Source: Borrelia sp. HM | Lineage (GTDB): Bacteria > Spirochaetota > Spirochaetia > Borreliales > Borreliaceae | Direction of reading: 5' to 3' | Assembly: GCF_019669085.1 (NCBI RefSeq) | Contig: NZ_AP024401.1 | Span: forward strand, 124,001-188,000 | DNA length: 64,000 nt | Part shown: positions 1 to 9,657 of the stretch, one piece after another | How positions within the stretch are numbered: the first letter of the stretch is position 1 | How the letters are laid out: the number at the start of each line of letters is the position of its first letter | The notes under the pieces: model-generated | Databases searched by the model: none | Seen by the model: the letters and a program-made list of their open reading frames with translations, nothing else | Told to the model about the DNA's origin: nothing | Program-made: the position numbers and the translations under genes

Positions 1-1224
1 AATACCAATAAAATAAAAGTAATAAATAAATTTTGCACTAAACCGTTTTCCTCTCAAGAGCTCAATTAAACTAATAAAAATCTGACCTCCATCAAGCATT
101 GGAATTACAAAAAAAAATAAATTCATACCAGCAATAATTAAATTTAAAATTGCAATAGTCTTAAACCAATGTAAAAATCCAATAGAAGAAGAACCAACAA
201 GAATATTTATCATTCCAACAGGACCTACAACATTTTTAGAATTATTTTTAAAATTAGTAAATAATTCAATAATAGAATAAAATATATGACCTAAAATATT
301 TAAGATTTTACTCAAAGAATTTTGAAAAGCAATTATTAAATTATCTGTCTTAATCACACGTTCTATACCAGACAATTGAGAAATTCCTGTAATTTTATTA
401 GTATCTTGAAACACCAATTTTGAAGTAATAATCTCACCATTCCTATCATATTGAATATCCACTACATTAACATCAAGATTAGATATTAAATTTTTTAAAT
501 CATTACTATTACTTAAAACTATATTATTAATACTTATTATTTTATCATTTGGTTTAAGACCTGCAATTCCTGCTGGAGAATTTACTTCAACTTTAGCAAC
601 AATAAGATCTACCCAAGGACCAATTTCTTTTAAAAGTTTGTCTAAACTAGTATATTCTTCAAAACTAACATTATTATTATCTCTTAAAACTGTAAAAGTT
701 ATTTTAGAATCTTTTAAATCAACAAACTTACTTAAATCAGAAAAATATTGAATATTATTATCATTAACTTTTAAAATAATATCTCCATCTTTAAACTTAC
801 TTAAAACATTATTATTAATGACACTTATTTTACCAGGATAATCAAGATAAACAACTCCTATTATTTCTATAGCGATAAAAATAACTAATGCCAAAATTAA
901 ATTAAAAAGAGGACCTGCAAAATATATGAGTATTTTCTTAAAATGAGAAATACCAAAAATAGAATCTTTATCTGCTTCAAGCTGTCTATTAAGTTTAAGC
1001 TCATTTTCTAAGTGGTCAGCCCCCTTAAGCTTGCAATACCCACCCAAAAAAATTGGAGAAATTCTATACTCTGTATCTTTTATTTTAATCTTAAAAAGAC
1101 TAGGTCCTATACCAATAGAAAAAACTTCAACCTTAACTTTAAAAAGCTTTGCACATAAAAAATGTCCTAATTCATGAACAAATACTATCAAGGTCAAAGC
1201 TAAAATATTAATAAAAATAAACAT
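1..1224 (-). CDS. rseP: RseP-type site-2 zinc metalloprotease (3' end cut off by window)
   Basis: Intramembrane zinc protease that cleaves membrane-embedded substrates such as anti-sigma factors or leftover signal peptides in the inner membrane. The first 408 codons are visible. An HExxH zinc motif (VHELGH) lies in the first transmembrane segment near residue 17. A PDZ-like region follows at about residues 110-290, with GIAGLKPNDKI as the clearest piece. The second zinc-binding segment, MLDGGQIF, sits in a hydrophobic stretch close to the window edge. The ATG is preceded by GGGGAGG at a rather long distance. It is the last visible gene of the cdsA operon, 25 bp after cdsA, the usual bacterial pairing. 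The C-terminus is outside the window. Confidence 0.93.
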   Translation of the reverse strand, partial: MFIFINILALTLIVFVHELGHFLCAKLFKVKVEVFSIGIGPSLFKIKIKDTEYRISPIFLGGYCKLKGADHLENELKLNRQLEADKDSIFGISHFKKILIYFAGPLFNLILALVIFIAIEIIGVVYLDYPGKISVINNNVLSKFKDGDIILKVNDNNIQYFSDLSKFVDLKDSKITFTVLRDNNNVSFEEYTSLDKLLKEIGPWVDLIVAKVEVNSPAGIAGLKPNDKIISINNIVLSNSNDLKNLISNLDVNVVDIQYDRNGEIITSKLVFQDTNKITGISQLSGIERVIKTDNLIIAFQNSLSKILNILGHIFYSIIELFTNFKNNSKNVVGPVGMINILVGSSSIGFLHWFKTIAILNLIIAGMNLFFFVIPMLDGGQIFISLIELLRGKRFSAKFIYYFYFIGI

Positions 1225-1249
1225 ATATTACTTTTCCTCCCCTATAAAA

Positions 1250-2113
1250 TTAAGACAAACATAAGTAAAATATAGGACCTGTTAAAAGGTATGAATCAAT
1301 CGAATCAAGAGCACCACCTCTACCAGGAATAATATTGCCGGAATCCTTTACCCCTGCACTACGTTTAAGTCCAGATTCAAATAAATCACCAATAATAGTA
1401 AAAAATCCTATCAAAATACCAAAAACCACAGCTTCCCCATAAGTTAAATTGATTAAGCCTAAAAATACCACGATTATTGCAAAAATAATAGAAAAAAATA
1501 CACCACCTAAAAACCCCATTAACGTTTTATTAGGACTAATAATAGTAGGTCTATAACTATTTTTTCCAAAAAAATATCCAACAAGATAGGCAAAAGTATC
1601 ATTACCACTAACCATTGAAAAAAGTATTAGTAAAAGAATAGGTGCTCTTGGCAAAGTAGTAATAGCAACAATGAACGACATTAAAATACCAGGATATATA
1701 AGTATGAAAATCATGGAAGTTGCCTGTAATAAAAAATTAACAATTTCATGCTCTTTAATAAAAACCAAATTAACAATCCAATTACTAAAAATCAAAGTTA
1801 TAACCAAATAAAATATTATATTTATACCCAAATCAAAAATATTAAAATGTACATATGTTAAAATCGGAGGAGCTGCCCCTAAAAGGAATGATAAAGGACT
1901 AGATACAGAAGAAGATTTAATTTTAAGCAAATCATTAACTTCCTTAGCAGAAACTCCACTAAACATAAAAATTAAAATATTAATTAATAAATAATTTCTA
2001 AATTCAACAAAAATTAAAATTAAAATTAAAGGAACAAAAAATAAAAATGTTCCAAGACGTGCAAGAAATGCTATTTCCTTAGACCCAAAATTAAATAAAC
2101 TTTTATTTTCCAA
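1250..2113 (-). CDS. cdsA: Phosphatidate cytidylyltransferase
   Basis: Makes CDP-diacylglycerol from CTP and phosphatidic acid in the inner membrane, the branch point of phospholipid synthesis. It is a multi-pass protein. The C-terminal signature is present as [18 protein letters not shown] followed by ALDSID, with the family's basic and aspartate residues. I start at the TTG at 2113 (287 aa) because AGGAAGAGG lies four bases upstream and the protein then begins [12 protein letters not shown]. This overlaps the end of uppS by 11 bp. A longer open frame runs to a TTG at 2215, but it would overlap uppS by 113 bp. It is coupled with uppS upstream and rseP downstream. Confidence 0.93.
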   Translation of the reverse strand: MENKSLFNFGSKEIAFLARLGTFLFFVPLILILIFVEFRNYLLINILIFMFSGVSAKEVNDLLKIKSSSVSSPLSFLLGAAPPILTYVHFNIFDLGINIIFYLVITLIFSNWIVNLVFIKEHEIVNFLLQATSMIFILIYPGILMSFIVAITTLPRAPILLLILFSMVSGNDTFAYLVGYFFGKNSYRPTIISPNKTLMGFLGGVFFSIIFAIIVVFLGLINLTYGEAVVFGILIGFFTIIGDLFESGLKRSAGVKDSGNIIPGRGGALDSIDSYLLTGPIFYLCLS

Positions 2114-2795
2114 AATTCCTCTTCCTATTCTTAAAACAAGCCAAGTCTTTAATATAATGAGAAACAGAGTAATCCGGCCACAAAGCATTTGAAAAAATAA
2201 ATTCACAATAAGCAATCCTCCATAAAAGAAAATTACTCACTCTCATATCTCCACCGGTACGTATCAAAAGATCAAGATCACAAAGGTCCGGATTATCCAA
2301 AAATTTGGAAAACATAAGCTCATTCAAAGTCTCAAAACCTAAATCACTTCTCAAAATTTTCCTAACAGCTCTTACTATCTCATCTCGACCACCATAATTA
2401 ATGGCTAAATTCAACACAAATCCATCAAAATCTTTTGTAAAGTCAATAGTATCAATGATTGACTCCCTTACTTCATTATTTAAAGATTCAATATCTCCTG
2501 AAACTATTATTCTTATATTATTTTTACTATAAAATTCAAATTCAGAACTCAAATAATTGGCAATTAAAAACATTAAATGTTCTATTTCGGACTTTGTTCT
2601 GTTCCAATTTTCAGTAGAAAAAATATAAAGAGACAAATATTTTATGCCCAATTCAATAGAATGACAAATTATTTCTTTAGCTCTCCTTAGACCTTCTTTA
2701 TGCCCTTCAAAAAATGAAAGACCATTTTTTGAAGCCCATCTTCTATTTCCATCCATAATAATTCCAACATGTATTGGAAGGGAGTCACTATTCAT
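2103..2795 (-). CDS. uppS: Isoprenyl transferase (undecaprenyl diphosphate synthase)
   Basis: Cis-prenyltransferase that extends farnesyl diphosphate with isopentenyl diphosphate to give the lipid carrier for peptidoglycan precursors. At 230 aa it has normal family length. The catalytic N-terminal motif [13 protein letters not shown] is intact, and the C-terminal substrate-binding motif reads [14 protein letters not shown], with Asp where many homologues have Glu. It starts at an ATG four bases after the frr stop. The SD is weak, so it is probably translated by coupling to frr. The frr-uppS-cdsA-rseP order is a common bacterial cluster. Confidence 0.96.
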   Translation of the reverse strand: MNSDSLPIHVGIIMDGNRRWASKNGLSFFEGHKEGLRRAKEIICHSIELGIKYLSLYIFSTENWNRTKSEIEHLMFLIANYLSSEFEFYSKNNIRIIVSGDIESLNNEVRESIIDTIDFTKDFDGFVLNLAINYGGRDEIVRAVRKILRSDLGFETLNELMFSKFLDNPDLCDLDLLIRTGGDMRVSNFLLWRIAYCEFIFSNALWPDYSVSHYIKDLACFKNRKRNFGK

Positions 2796-2799
2796 AAAC

Positions 2800-3354
2800 T
2801 TAAATTTCCATTATCTCTTTTGTTTTTAAACCACAAATATCTTCTATTTTTTTAATATAAGAATTAGTATTCTTTTGAATATCATCCAAAATTCGCCTTA
2901 AATCATCCTCAGTAATCTGAGAATCTTTCTCTTGTTTTTTTGCTTTACTATTTAATTCCTGCCTTATATTTCTAGCAGCAACTTTATGTTCCTCGGCTAT
3001 TTTTTTTGCTTGTTTTGATATTTCTTTACGCCTTTCAATAGTTAATGCAGGAACTTTGATTCTAAGAACAGAACCATCATTAGCAGGATTCATAAAAAGA
3101 TCTGAATTAAGTATAGCCTGCTCTATCTTAGAAAGTAGACTCTTATCCCAAGGTTGAATTACAACAAGCCTTGCCTCAGGAATACTAATATTAGCAACTC
3201 TAGTTAAAGGAGTTTTTTCTCCATAATAATCAATTAATACTTTATCAAAAAGAGCACTACTTATTCTACCTGTTCTTAAAGATTTATACTCACTCTCAAG
3301 AGATAAAAGAACTTTATTCATTTTTTCATCCAATAAAGCCTTATATTCCTCCAT
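2800..3354 (-). CDS. frr: Ribosome recycling factor
   Basis: Splits the post-termination ribosome together with EF-G. The 184-aa length is standard. The family hallmarks are present: [20 protein letters not shown] near residue 26, and the conserved [15 protein letters not shown] helix in the second half. The ATG is preceded by AAGGGGG at five bases, a strong SD. It lies 37 bp after tsf in the rpsB-tsf-frr order seen in many bacteria. Confidence 0.97.
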   Translation of the reverse strand: MEEYKALLDEKMNKVLLSLESEYKSLRTGRISSALFDKVLIDYYGEKTPLTRVANISIPEARLVVIQPWDKSLLSKIEQAILNSDLFMNPANDGSVLRIKVPALTIERRKEISKQAKKIAEEHKVAARNIRQELNSKAKKQEKDSQITEDDLRRILDDIQKNTNSYIKKIEDICGLKTKEIMEI

Positions 3355-3391
3355 TCAAGCCCCCTTAAAATCAAAAGAATAATATAAAATA

Positions 3392-4228
3392 TTATCCAAC
3401 ACTTAAATATTTAAAATCTATTATCTCTATATTGGTTAAAATTAATTTACTCACCTCTTCAATTTTCTCTTTAACAGTAAGTTTATCATCCTTTACAAAT
3501 AACTGCTCTAAGAGAACAATTTCTCCTAAATGCTTTTTAAGTTTTCCAGACACTATTCCCTTAATTACATTTTCAGGTTTCCCACTATTTTCCAACTGTT
3601 TTATAAATACCTCTTCTTGTTCTTTTACATAATCAGGACAAACATCATTAACATTTAGATAATGGGGAGCAAAAGCTGCTATATGCAAAGCTAAATCCAT
3701 TGCAAGATTACCCAATCTATCATCTCCTACTTTTGAAACATCATCTACTTTTAATTTAACAAACACACCTATTCTAGATTGCTCTCCATGAAGATAACTT
3801 TTTACAAGTTCATTAGACTTAATATTTGCAATACAAATTCTACTTACATGAATATTTTCTTTGATCTTAGCTGCTAAATTTTTAATTTCAAGTTCCTGAG
3901 ATTCATCTAAAGAATCATTATTACTCTCAACCAACTGTCTTATCAAAAGATTCCCACAAGTTACAAAATCACTATTCATGGCAACAAAATCTGTTTCACA
4001 GGACATAAGCAAAAGTCCTACTCTCTCTTGATTTGCATAAGAGAATACTCGACCCTCCTTAGCATCTCTACCACTTCTTTTATCAGCTGATGCAATACCC
4101 ATCTCCCTGAGTTTTTTCTTGGCCAACTCAAAATCACCACCCACAGCTTCTAACGCTTTCTTGCAATCACCAAATCCAGCTCCAGTTGCATCTCTGAGTT
4201 TTTTTACTTCTTGAGGAATAATACCCAT
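3392..4228 (-). CDS. tsf: Elongation factor Ts
   Basis: Guanine-nucleotide exchange factor for EF-Tu. I start at the ATG at 4228 (278 aa): it has a perfect AAGGAG SD and gives [19 protein letters not shown], matching the family N-terminus. An upstream extension of 13 codons is open but reads back into rpsB and has no support. The signature [12 protein letters not shown] is clear, followed by the UBA-like helix and the two dimerisation subdomains. It starts one base after the rpsB stop, so the two are co-translated. Confidence 0.97.
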   Translation of the reverse strand: MGIIPQEVKKLRDATGAGFGDCKKALEAVGGDFELAKKKLREMGIASADKRSGRDAKEGRVFSYANQERVGLLLMSCETDFVAMNSDFVTCGNLLIRQLVESNNDSLDESQELEIKNLAAKIKENIHVSRICIANIKSNELVKSYLHGEQSRIGVFVKLKVDDVSKVGDDRLGNLAMDLALHIAAFAPHYLNVNDVCPDYVKEQEEVFIKQLENSGKPENVIKGIVSGKLKKHLGEIVLLEQLFVKDDKLTVKEKIEEVSKLILTNIEIIDFKYLSVG

Positions 4229-4229
4229 T

Positions 4230-5000
4230 TTATTCTCCTTTATCCTTTTTGTCATTTTTGACTTCAATTTCGCTCATTAAATCTTCTTCATTCAAATTTT
4301 CAACGATCTGAATTCCAACTTCTTTATCACTTTCTAAAATAGCATCAGATATTATTTTAGTAAACAAAGCAACAGAACGAATTGCATCATCATTTCCAGG
4401 AATTGGACAGTCAATTACATCTGGATTACAATTTGTATCGACAACCGAAATTATAGGAATACCAATTTTCCTAGCCTCATTAATAACTATTTGCTCTCTT
4501 TTAGGATCAATAATAAAAATAGCACCAGGAAGTTCTTCCATATCCTTAATACCAGTCAAATTTTTAGACAACTTTAGCTTTTCACGATTAAGTTGAGAAA
4601 CTTCTTTTTTACTAATCATCTCAAAAGTTCCATCAATTTCCATTTTTTCCAATTTTTTTAATCTTTGAACTGACTTCTTAATCGTATTAAAGTTTGAAAG
4701 CATTCCACCAAGCCATCTATTGTTAACATAAGGCATATCACTTCTTTTAGCTTCTTGTTCAATTATTTCGCTTGCTTGCTTTTTAGTCCCAACAAACAAA
4801 ACTTTCTTACCACTCTTTATAATATTTTGAACAAGCTCATAAGAATCTTTAATGCCTTGTAAAGTTTTTTGCAAATCTAAAATATGGATTTCATTTCTTT
4901 CTGAAAAAATAAATCTTTTCATCCTTGGATCAAGCCTTTTCACCTGATGTCCAAAATGAACCCCAGCTTCTAAAAGACTTTTCATAGTAATAACTGCCAA
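4230..5000 (-). CDS. rpsB: 30S ribosomal protein S2
   Basis: Structural protein of the small ribosomal subunit. The N-terminal motif [14 protein letters not shown] and the internal [10 protein letters not shown] and FIIDPKRE motifs are diagnostic. The start is TTG at 5000, with AGGAGG five bases upstream giving (M)AVITMKSLL. An ATG five codons in is possible but lacks a spaced SD. The 256-aa protein ends in a lysine- and aspartate-rich tail. It is first of the rpsB-tsf pair. Confidence 0.97.
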   Translation of the reverse strand: MAVITMKSLLEAGVHFGHQVKRLDPRMKRFIFSERNEIHILDLQKTLQGIKDSYELVQNIIKSGKKVLFVGTKKQASEIIEQEAKRSDMPYVNNRWLGGMLSNFNTIKKSVQRLKKLEKMEIDGTFEMISKKEVSQLNREKLKLSKNLTGIKDMEELPGAIFIIDPKREQIVINEARKIGIPIISVVDTNCNPDVIDCPIPGNDDAIRSVALFTKIISDAILESDKEVGIQIVENLNEEDLMSEIEVKNDKKDKGE

Positions 5001-5035
5001 AATAACCTCCTAAGTCCCTCGCTTTTACTCACTAA

Positions 5036-5638
5036 TTAAAAATTAGTGGAAATTATATTTTCTTTAATAAGAATATCATAAAATAAACCAATTGGTAAGC
5101 CTATTATATTTGAATAGCTACCATTAATATATTCAATCAAAATTTCTGCAATACCATTTTCAAAACTAATACCTCCGGCTTTATCTTTCCAATGTCCAAG
5201 CATAACATAATGATACACAATATCTGGTGTTAATTCCCTAAATTTAATAAATGAAACTTCACAAGCTTTAACTATTTTTTCTTTTTTTGGAATAAATATA
5301 CAAAAACTAGTTTCTACCTCAATAATCTTATGGCTATACTCCATTATTCTACTAAAAACCTCTTTTTCATCTCTTATTTTGCCAATATAAACCGAATCAT
5401 TTTTTAACAAAGTATCAATAGTAATTAAACATTTATCTTTACCATATTTTTTAACAGCACTAACAAGCTTAAGAGCAGCTATTTTTTCTGTAACACCAGA
5501 TTCACCTGACTTTATTATCGAATCTTCATCAACATCAATACTAAGAGATAAAAAATTAATTTTCAATGCTTCTAATAGCTTTACTCTAGCAAGAGAACTT
5601 GATACAAGTGCAATCTCAAAATTTTCCTTATAGATCAT
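5036..5638 (-). CDS. maf: Maf-like nucleotide pyrophosphatase
   Basis: The Maf/HAM1-like fold hydrolyses non-canonical or canonical nucleoside triphosphates to monophosphates. The 200-aa length fits. Family landmarks are recognisable but divergent: VSSSLARVKLL at residue 11 (family: ASxSPRRxxLL), EKIAALKLVSAV, TIDTLL in place of the usual ADT, and HWKDKAGGISFENG, which matches the conserved DKAGGYGIQG-type loop. Substitutions around the first motif make substrate specificity uncertain. It overlaps the next upstream gene by 11 bp and precedes rpsB by 35 bp. Confidence 0.8.
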   Translation of the reverse strand: MIYKENFEIALVSSSLARVKLLEALKINFLSLSIDVDEDSIIKSGESGVTEKIAALKLVSAVKKYGKDKCLITIDTLLKNDSVYIGKIRDEKEVFSRIMEYSHKIIEVETSFCIFIPKKEKIVKACEVSFIKFRELTPDIVYHYVMLGHWKDKAGGISFENGIAEILIEYINGSYSNIIGLPIGLFYDILIKENIISTNF

Positions 5639-5906
5639 TTTTATTTCTCTCAGAAAATCTTAACAAAGATACTAAAACTATTGAACCAATAATTGGAAAT
5701 AAGTAAAACAAAATATTAATTCGCCTGTTATAATAATCTGAATAAAAAATAGGTAAAAAAAATAAAAACAGAACACTTCCTAAAAAACTGATAAAATAAA
5801 CCAATAAAAATCTAAACTTCAATATACCAAAAAAAACAACAAAAAAACTTACAATAAAAGAAATAAAAATATTAGTTAAAATTAAATGTAAAAAAAATGT
5901 TACCAT
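5628..5906 (-). CDS. Small membrane protein, function unknown
   Basis: A 92-aa protein that is almost entirely hydrophobic, with three likely transmembrane helices (about residues 5-27, 30-52 and 62-82) and a basic, hydrophilic C-terminus ending RFSERNKNDL. AAGGAA lies four bases before the ATG. It overlaps maf by 11 bp and follows a lipoprotein gene by 13 bp, so it is within the operon. I do not recognise a family; its place in an otherwise conserved cluster argues that it is real. Confidence 0.75.
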   Translation of the reverse strand: MVTFFLHLILTNIFISFIVSFFVVFFGILKFRFLLVYFISFLGSVLFLFFLPIFYSDYYNRRINILFYLFPIIGSIVLVSLLRFSERNKNDL

Positions 5907-5919
5907 ATAATTCCTTTAA

Positions 5920-6693
5920 CTAATTCGACAATTCAAAACTATGCAAACTACCTATATTAACAATAACACTATACAAATCATCTTCAATAGGATTTCCTAC
6001 TGCCATAACAAAAATTACCAAATTATACTTAGGAACAACGTCTTTTTTAAAAAAATCATCACTAATATGCTTAAGATCAAATGGCCTCTCATCACTATTT
6101 AATAATTTAAATTTTTTTAAAGCTTCAGAAAATTCAATATAAGCACCATCAATAGTGTAAGATCTATACACCGTCTTAACATCTCCAATAACAGGAGCTG
6201 AAAAATCATTACCCTTCTTTACACTAAGCAAAACCGAACCAGGAGTACTCTTTCTTAAGTTCTCAAAATTAAGTTCAAAATATAAAGAAAATTTATTTTG
6301 AATCCAACTTTTATCCAATTTAAAAGTTGGTTTACCTGAAAAACGAACATCATCTAAATTAATCTTATAAAATCCCATTCTATTAAACTCATTAATATTA
6401 TTAAAAACACTCTTTAAAACATCAAAATCTTTTTGAACACTCTTTGTAAATCCATTAGAATAATAATTTGAACCTTCTGGATAAAACTTGTAATATATAT
6501 CAAAACCTTTAATCTTAGCATTATTTTTAGTATTAAAATAAGAAGAAGGTAATCTAAAAGCAAGAATATCCCTAGAAGCTCTATTATCAACCTTGAGTGG
6601 AGAATCAATTATAATTGCATTATCAAGTCCACAAGAATAGAATACAACTAATAAAACAAATAAAAACGTGCTTTTACAAGAATTGTTCACCAT
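5920..6693 (-). CDS. Probable lipoprotein, function unknown
   Basis: A 257-aa protein with a short basic N-terminus, a hydrophobic stretch and a spirochaete-type lipobox (VVFYSC, Cys near residue 21), so probably exported and lipidated. The mature part is hydrophilic with many Phe, Asn and Lys and no motif I recognise. I use the ATG at 6693 rather than the adjacent TTG at 6696; neither has a good SD. It sits between a TPR membrane protein and a small membrane protein, suggesting an envelope role for this sub-cluster, but nothing shows what. Confidence 0.8.
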   Translation of the reverse strand: MVNNSCKSTFLFVLLVVFYSCGLDNAIIIDSPLKVDNRASRDILAFRLPSSYFNTKNNAKIKGFDIYYKFYPEGSNYYSNGFTKSVQKDFDVLKSVFNNINEFNRMGFYKINLDDVRFSGKPTFKLDKSWIQNKFSLYFELNFENLRKSTPGSVLLSVKKGNDFSAPVIGDVKTVYRSYTIDGAYIEFSEALKKFKLLNSDERPFDLKHISDDFFKKDVVPKYNLVIFVMAVGNPIEDDLYSVIVNIGSLHSFELSN

Positions 6694-6723
6694 CAATCAA
6701 AACAAAAAATAACACAACTCAGC

Positions 6724-7332
6724 TTACCTAAGTTGTAAAAGCTTATTTTTGGCAATATTAATATATAAATTATTTTCATAAGGAAAATTAGCAACTTGCT
6801 CATATATGTCAATAGCCAATTTTTTATCTCTAACTTCAATTAATGCTGCCTTACTAAGCAAGGCCCTAATTTTAATAAAATCCAATTTAGTTTTCTTAAC
6901 CACATTATCATACATCAATAAAGCCTCATCTGGTTGTCCCATTTTTTCATAAACCATAGCTTTATTTATATAAGCAAGATCTCTTTCAATCCATTTAGAA
7001 TTAATAATAAGATCTAAATCATTAAGAGCTTCTTTATATAAACCTTTATTTTGAAAATAAGAAGACCTAGCAAGATAAAAACGAGCCATAAATTCATATG
7101 AAATATTATCTTTATTACCTATAGCTGCTTCTATCTTAAATGCCAATTTACGTTTTTCTTCTTCATCTTTTGTTCTTAAATAAATACTTAAATCACTCTC
7201 AAGCTCTTCTACTATTTCTCCTCCTACCTTAACAGAATCTGAATCAACGGAGTAATCATAAAAAAAAACTACAGCTCCCCCCCCAAAAACAATAATTGCA
7301 AGAATTGCTATAAAGAATTTACTTTTAAACAT
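6724..7332 (-). CDS. TPR protein with N-terminal membrane anchor
   Basis: A 202-aa protein with one N-terminal transmembrane segment (about residues 5-25, containing FGGGAVVFF) and a periplasmic helical region of three or more TPR-like repeats, e.g. ARSSYFQNKGLYKEALNDLD and KAMVYEKMGQPDEALLMYD. The layout recalls YfgM-type TPR anchors, but I cannot assign orthology. I choose the ATG at 7332, seven bases after GAGGA; the ATG at 7338 is too close to the SD. The start lies inside the end of rpsA, an 8-bp overlap. Confidence 0.82.
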   Translation of the reverse strand: MFKSKFFIAILAIIVFGGGAVVFFYDYSVDSDSVKVGGEIVEELESDLSIYLRTKDEEEKRKLAFKIEAAIGNKDNISYEFMARFYLARSSYFQNKGLYKEALNDLDLIINSKWIERDLAYINKAMVYEKMGQPDEALLMYDNVVKKTKLDFIKIRALLSKAALIEVRDKKLAIDIYEQVANFPYENNLYINIAKNKLLQLR

Positions 7333-8986
7333 CAACATTCCTCTTCAATAAATTTTCAAACGGTCTATAAGACTCTTCATCATTTTCCCTAAACAAATAA
7401 GAAGAAATTTCTTCACTTGATTTTTGCTCCTTATAAGCTCTATAAGAAAGCAAAACTAACTTATTTTTGAAATCAATATTGGTAATCATAACTTTAAGCT
7501 TATCTCCAATATTCAAACTTTCAAAAGTATCCAAACTAGACTCTTTAGTATCCCCAAGCTGAATTTTGCTAATAAATCCCATTATCTTGCCATAAACTTT
7601 TACTTGAACTCCTTTTGATTTTTTCTCTACAACCTCGACCTCAATAATATCACCTCTTTTATAGCTCTTAGAGAAATCATCCCAAGGGTTTTCTTCCAAT
7701 TGTTTAATTCCCAACCTAATATTTTGCTTCTTAGCATCAAATTCAAGAACCTTTCCATTAATTGCACTTCCTAATTTAAAGTATTCCTCAGGATTAATCT
7801 CACCAATCCAAGAAATGTCAAACTTACTAATATATGCATCTATACCTTCTTCAATACTAATAAAAGCACCTGACTTTGTAATATTTTTAACAACACCCTG
7901 TACAACTTTGCCAACAGAACATCTCTCAGCTAATCCATTCCATGGATTAGCATTAACTTGCTTAATACCTAAAGATATTCTTTGATTCTCTTTATCAATA
8001 TCTAAAATTTTAACTTCTACAATCTGTCCAACTTTAACCAATTCTTGAGGACTCTTTATAACCCTTACCCAAGAAAAATTACTTATGTGCAAAAATCCTG
8101 ATATTTCACTATCAAGTTCAACAACAGCACCAAAGGGCAATATTTTGACAACCTTACCCTTAACAATACTTTCAATCTTATACTTAGCTTCAATAGAATC
8201 CCAAGGATTTGGCCTTAAAGCTTTAAGAGACAACTCCATCTTGCCCACATTTAAACTTAATTTGATAATCTGCAATCTTAATTTATCACCAACACGAATA
8301 AAATCCTCAACATTTTCAACACGACTAAATGCAATATTTCTTTTATGCAACACCCCTAAAACAAAATTCTTAACCTTTATAATAGCACCATACTCAGTAA
8401 TTCTTTCAACAATTCCATCTACTATATCGCCCTCATTATAAGAACTAATAAATTCCTTTTTCTTAACAATATCTCGTTCCCTCTCCAAAGACCGTCTATC
8501 AAGAATAAGCTTAAGGCCATCTGTTTTATCTGCTTGTAAAATATAAAACTCAATAATTGAGCCTCTTTTTAATTTTTCATCCCTAGACTTAGAACTTAAA
8601 TAAGACGGCATAAACCCAGTAACATCTTCATTAATTTGAATCTTATAGCCACTTGCAAGTTCTACTAAAACCTTGCCTTTAAGCACTTTTTTATTTGCAA
8701 TATACTCATCAACCTTATCTTGCAAATTAAGAGCATCAAGCTTTGCAACACTAAGCACTAATCCCAACTCTCCCCCTACCTTTGTAACTATTGCATTAAG
8801 CTTGTCGCCAATATTTGGAATGGTTTCAAATTCATCAATTTTAACAAAACCTTCAGACTTATAACCAATATCTACAAGCACATAATCTTTCATGATATTT
8901 ATAACAATACCAGAAACATTACTACCCAGCTCTATCTTTTCAAGAACCTTTAGATAATTTTCTTGTAAATCTTCTTGATTTTCCAT
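7325..8986 (-). CDS. rpsA: 30S ribosomal protein S1
   Basis: RNA-binding ribosomal protein that helps recruit mRNA. Six S1 (OB-fold) repeats can be counted in 553 aa, starting near residues 20, 100, 190, 275, 360 and 450. Repeats 3-5 are the most canonical (GFLHISNFSW in repeat 4; the WD/NPW linkers such as NPWDSIE and NPWNGLAE lie between repeats). I use the ATG at 8986, five bases after AGAGG; an in-frame GTG at 8992 overlaps the cmk stop. The cmk-rpsA adjacency is widely conserved. Confidence 0.95.
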   Translation of the reverse strand: MENQEDLQENYLKVLEKIELGSNVSGIVINIMKDYVLVDIGYKSEGFVKIDEFETIPNIGDKLNAIVTKVGGELGLVLSVAKLDALNLQDKVDEYIANKKVLKGKVLVELASGYKIQINEDVTGFMPSYLSSKSRDEKLKRGSIIEFYILQADKTDGLKLILDRRSLERERDIVKKKEFISSYNEGDIVDGIVERITEYGAIIKVKNFVLGVLHKRNIAFSRVENVEDFIRVGDKLRLQIIKLSLNVGKMELSLKALRPNPWDSIEAKYKIESIVKGKVVKILPFGAVVELDSEISGFLHISNFSWVRVIKSPQELVKVGQIVEVKILDIDKENQRISLGIKQVNANPWNGLAERCSVGKVVQGVVKNITKSGAFISIEEGIDAYISKFDISWIGEINPEEYFKLGSAINGKVLEFDAKKQNIRLGIKQLEENPWDDFSKSYKRGDIIEVEVVEKKSKGVQVKVYGKIMGFISKIQLGDTKESSLDTFESLNIGDKLKVMITNIDFKNKLVLLSYRAYKEQKSSEEISSYLFRENDEESYRPFENLLKRNVDV

Positions 8987-8988
8987 TC

Positions 8989-9657
8989 TCACCTCTCTAT
9001 CACTTTTTTTTTCAAATTAAATGTCCTTATGATAATATCACATACATCGTCTAAGCATTTATAACTTGTGTCAATATAAAAAACTTCTTTGACTAATTTT
9101 AATTTACCATACTCTTTATTCTGGTCAATTTTATCTCGCTTATCAAGTGCCTGCTCTAGCTCGTTTAAAGCCACATTCCCGTCTCTTTGATTATATCGTC
9201 TTAAAGCTCTCACTTTAACTGAAGCATCAAGGTATATCTTAACCTTAGCTTCTGGAAAAATTACAGTAGTAATATCCCTACCCTCTATTATATAATCATC
9301 ATCCTTTAATTTGACTATTTCTCTTAATTTTTTATTCACAAAATTTCTAATACCTGCATAAGAAGAATAAAGAGAAACTTGAAAATCTATCTTTTCATTT
9401 AAAATATGATTTATAACATTTGTACCATTAAGCAAAAAATCAACACCGTCAAATTCAATATTATTTTGTGATATAAGTTCCAAAATTTTGTTCTCACTAA
9501 GCAAATCATATTCATTTAGAGTAAACCTTTGAGCAATTAAAGTTATAATTCTATAAAAATAACCAGAACTAATAAACTTAAAACCCAATCTAATTCCTAA
9601 GGCTCTTGCAACTGAACTTTTTCCTGAAGCAGAAGGTCCATCAATTGCTATTATCAC
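8989..9657 (-). CDS. cmk: Cytidylate kinase
   Basis: Phosphorylates CMP and dCMP with ATP. The P-loop IAIDGPSASGKSSVA is at the very N-terminus, and the family motifs YIIEGRDITTVIFPEA (GRDIGT-like) and RALRRYNQR are clear. At 222 aa it is normal length. The start is GTG, directly abutting the rluB stop codon (TGA/GTG with no gap), with GGGAG eight bases upstream. It is followed two bases later by rpsA. Confidence 0.95.
   Translation of the reverse strand: MIIAIDGPSASGKSSVARALGIRLGFKFISSGYFYRIITLIAQRFTLNEYDLLSENKILELISQNNIEFDGVDFLLNGTNVINHILNEKIDFQVSLYSSYAGIRNFVNKKLREIVKLKDDDYIIEGRDITTVIFPEAKVKIYLDASVKVRALRRYNQRDGNVALNELEQALDKRDKIDQNKEYGKLKLVKEVFYIDTSYKCLDDVCDIIIRTFNLKKKVIER

Noticed and set aside
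2114-2215. N-terminal extension of cdsA to a TTG at 2215
   Set aside because: It would overlap uppS by 113 bp and lacks the SD that the TTG at 2113 has.
4229-4267. 13-codon N-terminal extension of tsf
   Set aside because: The family N-terminus and a perfect AAGGAG both point to the ATG at 4228.
8085-8441. 118-codon plus-strand open frame inside rpsA
   Set aside because: Antisense shadow of a clear S1-repeat gene, with no SD or family resemblance.
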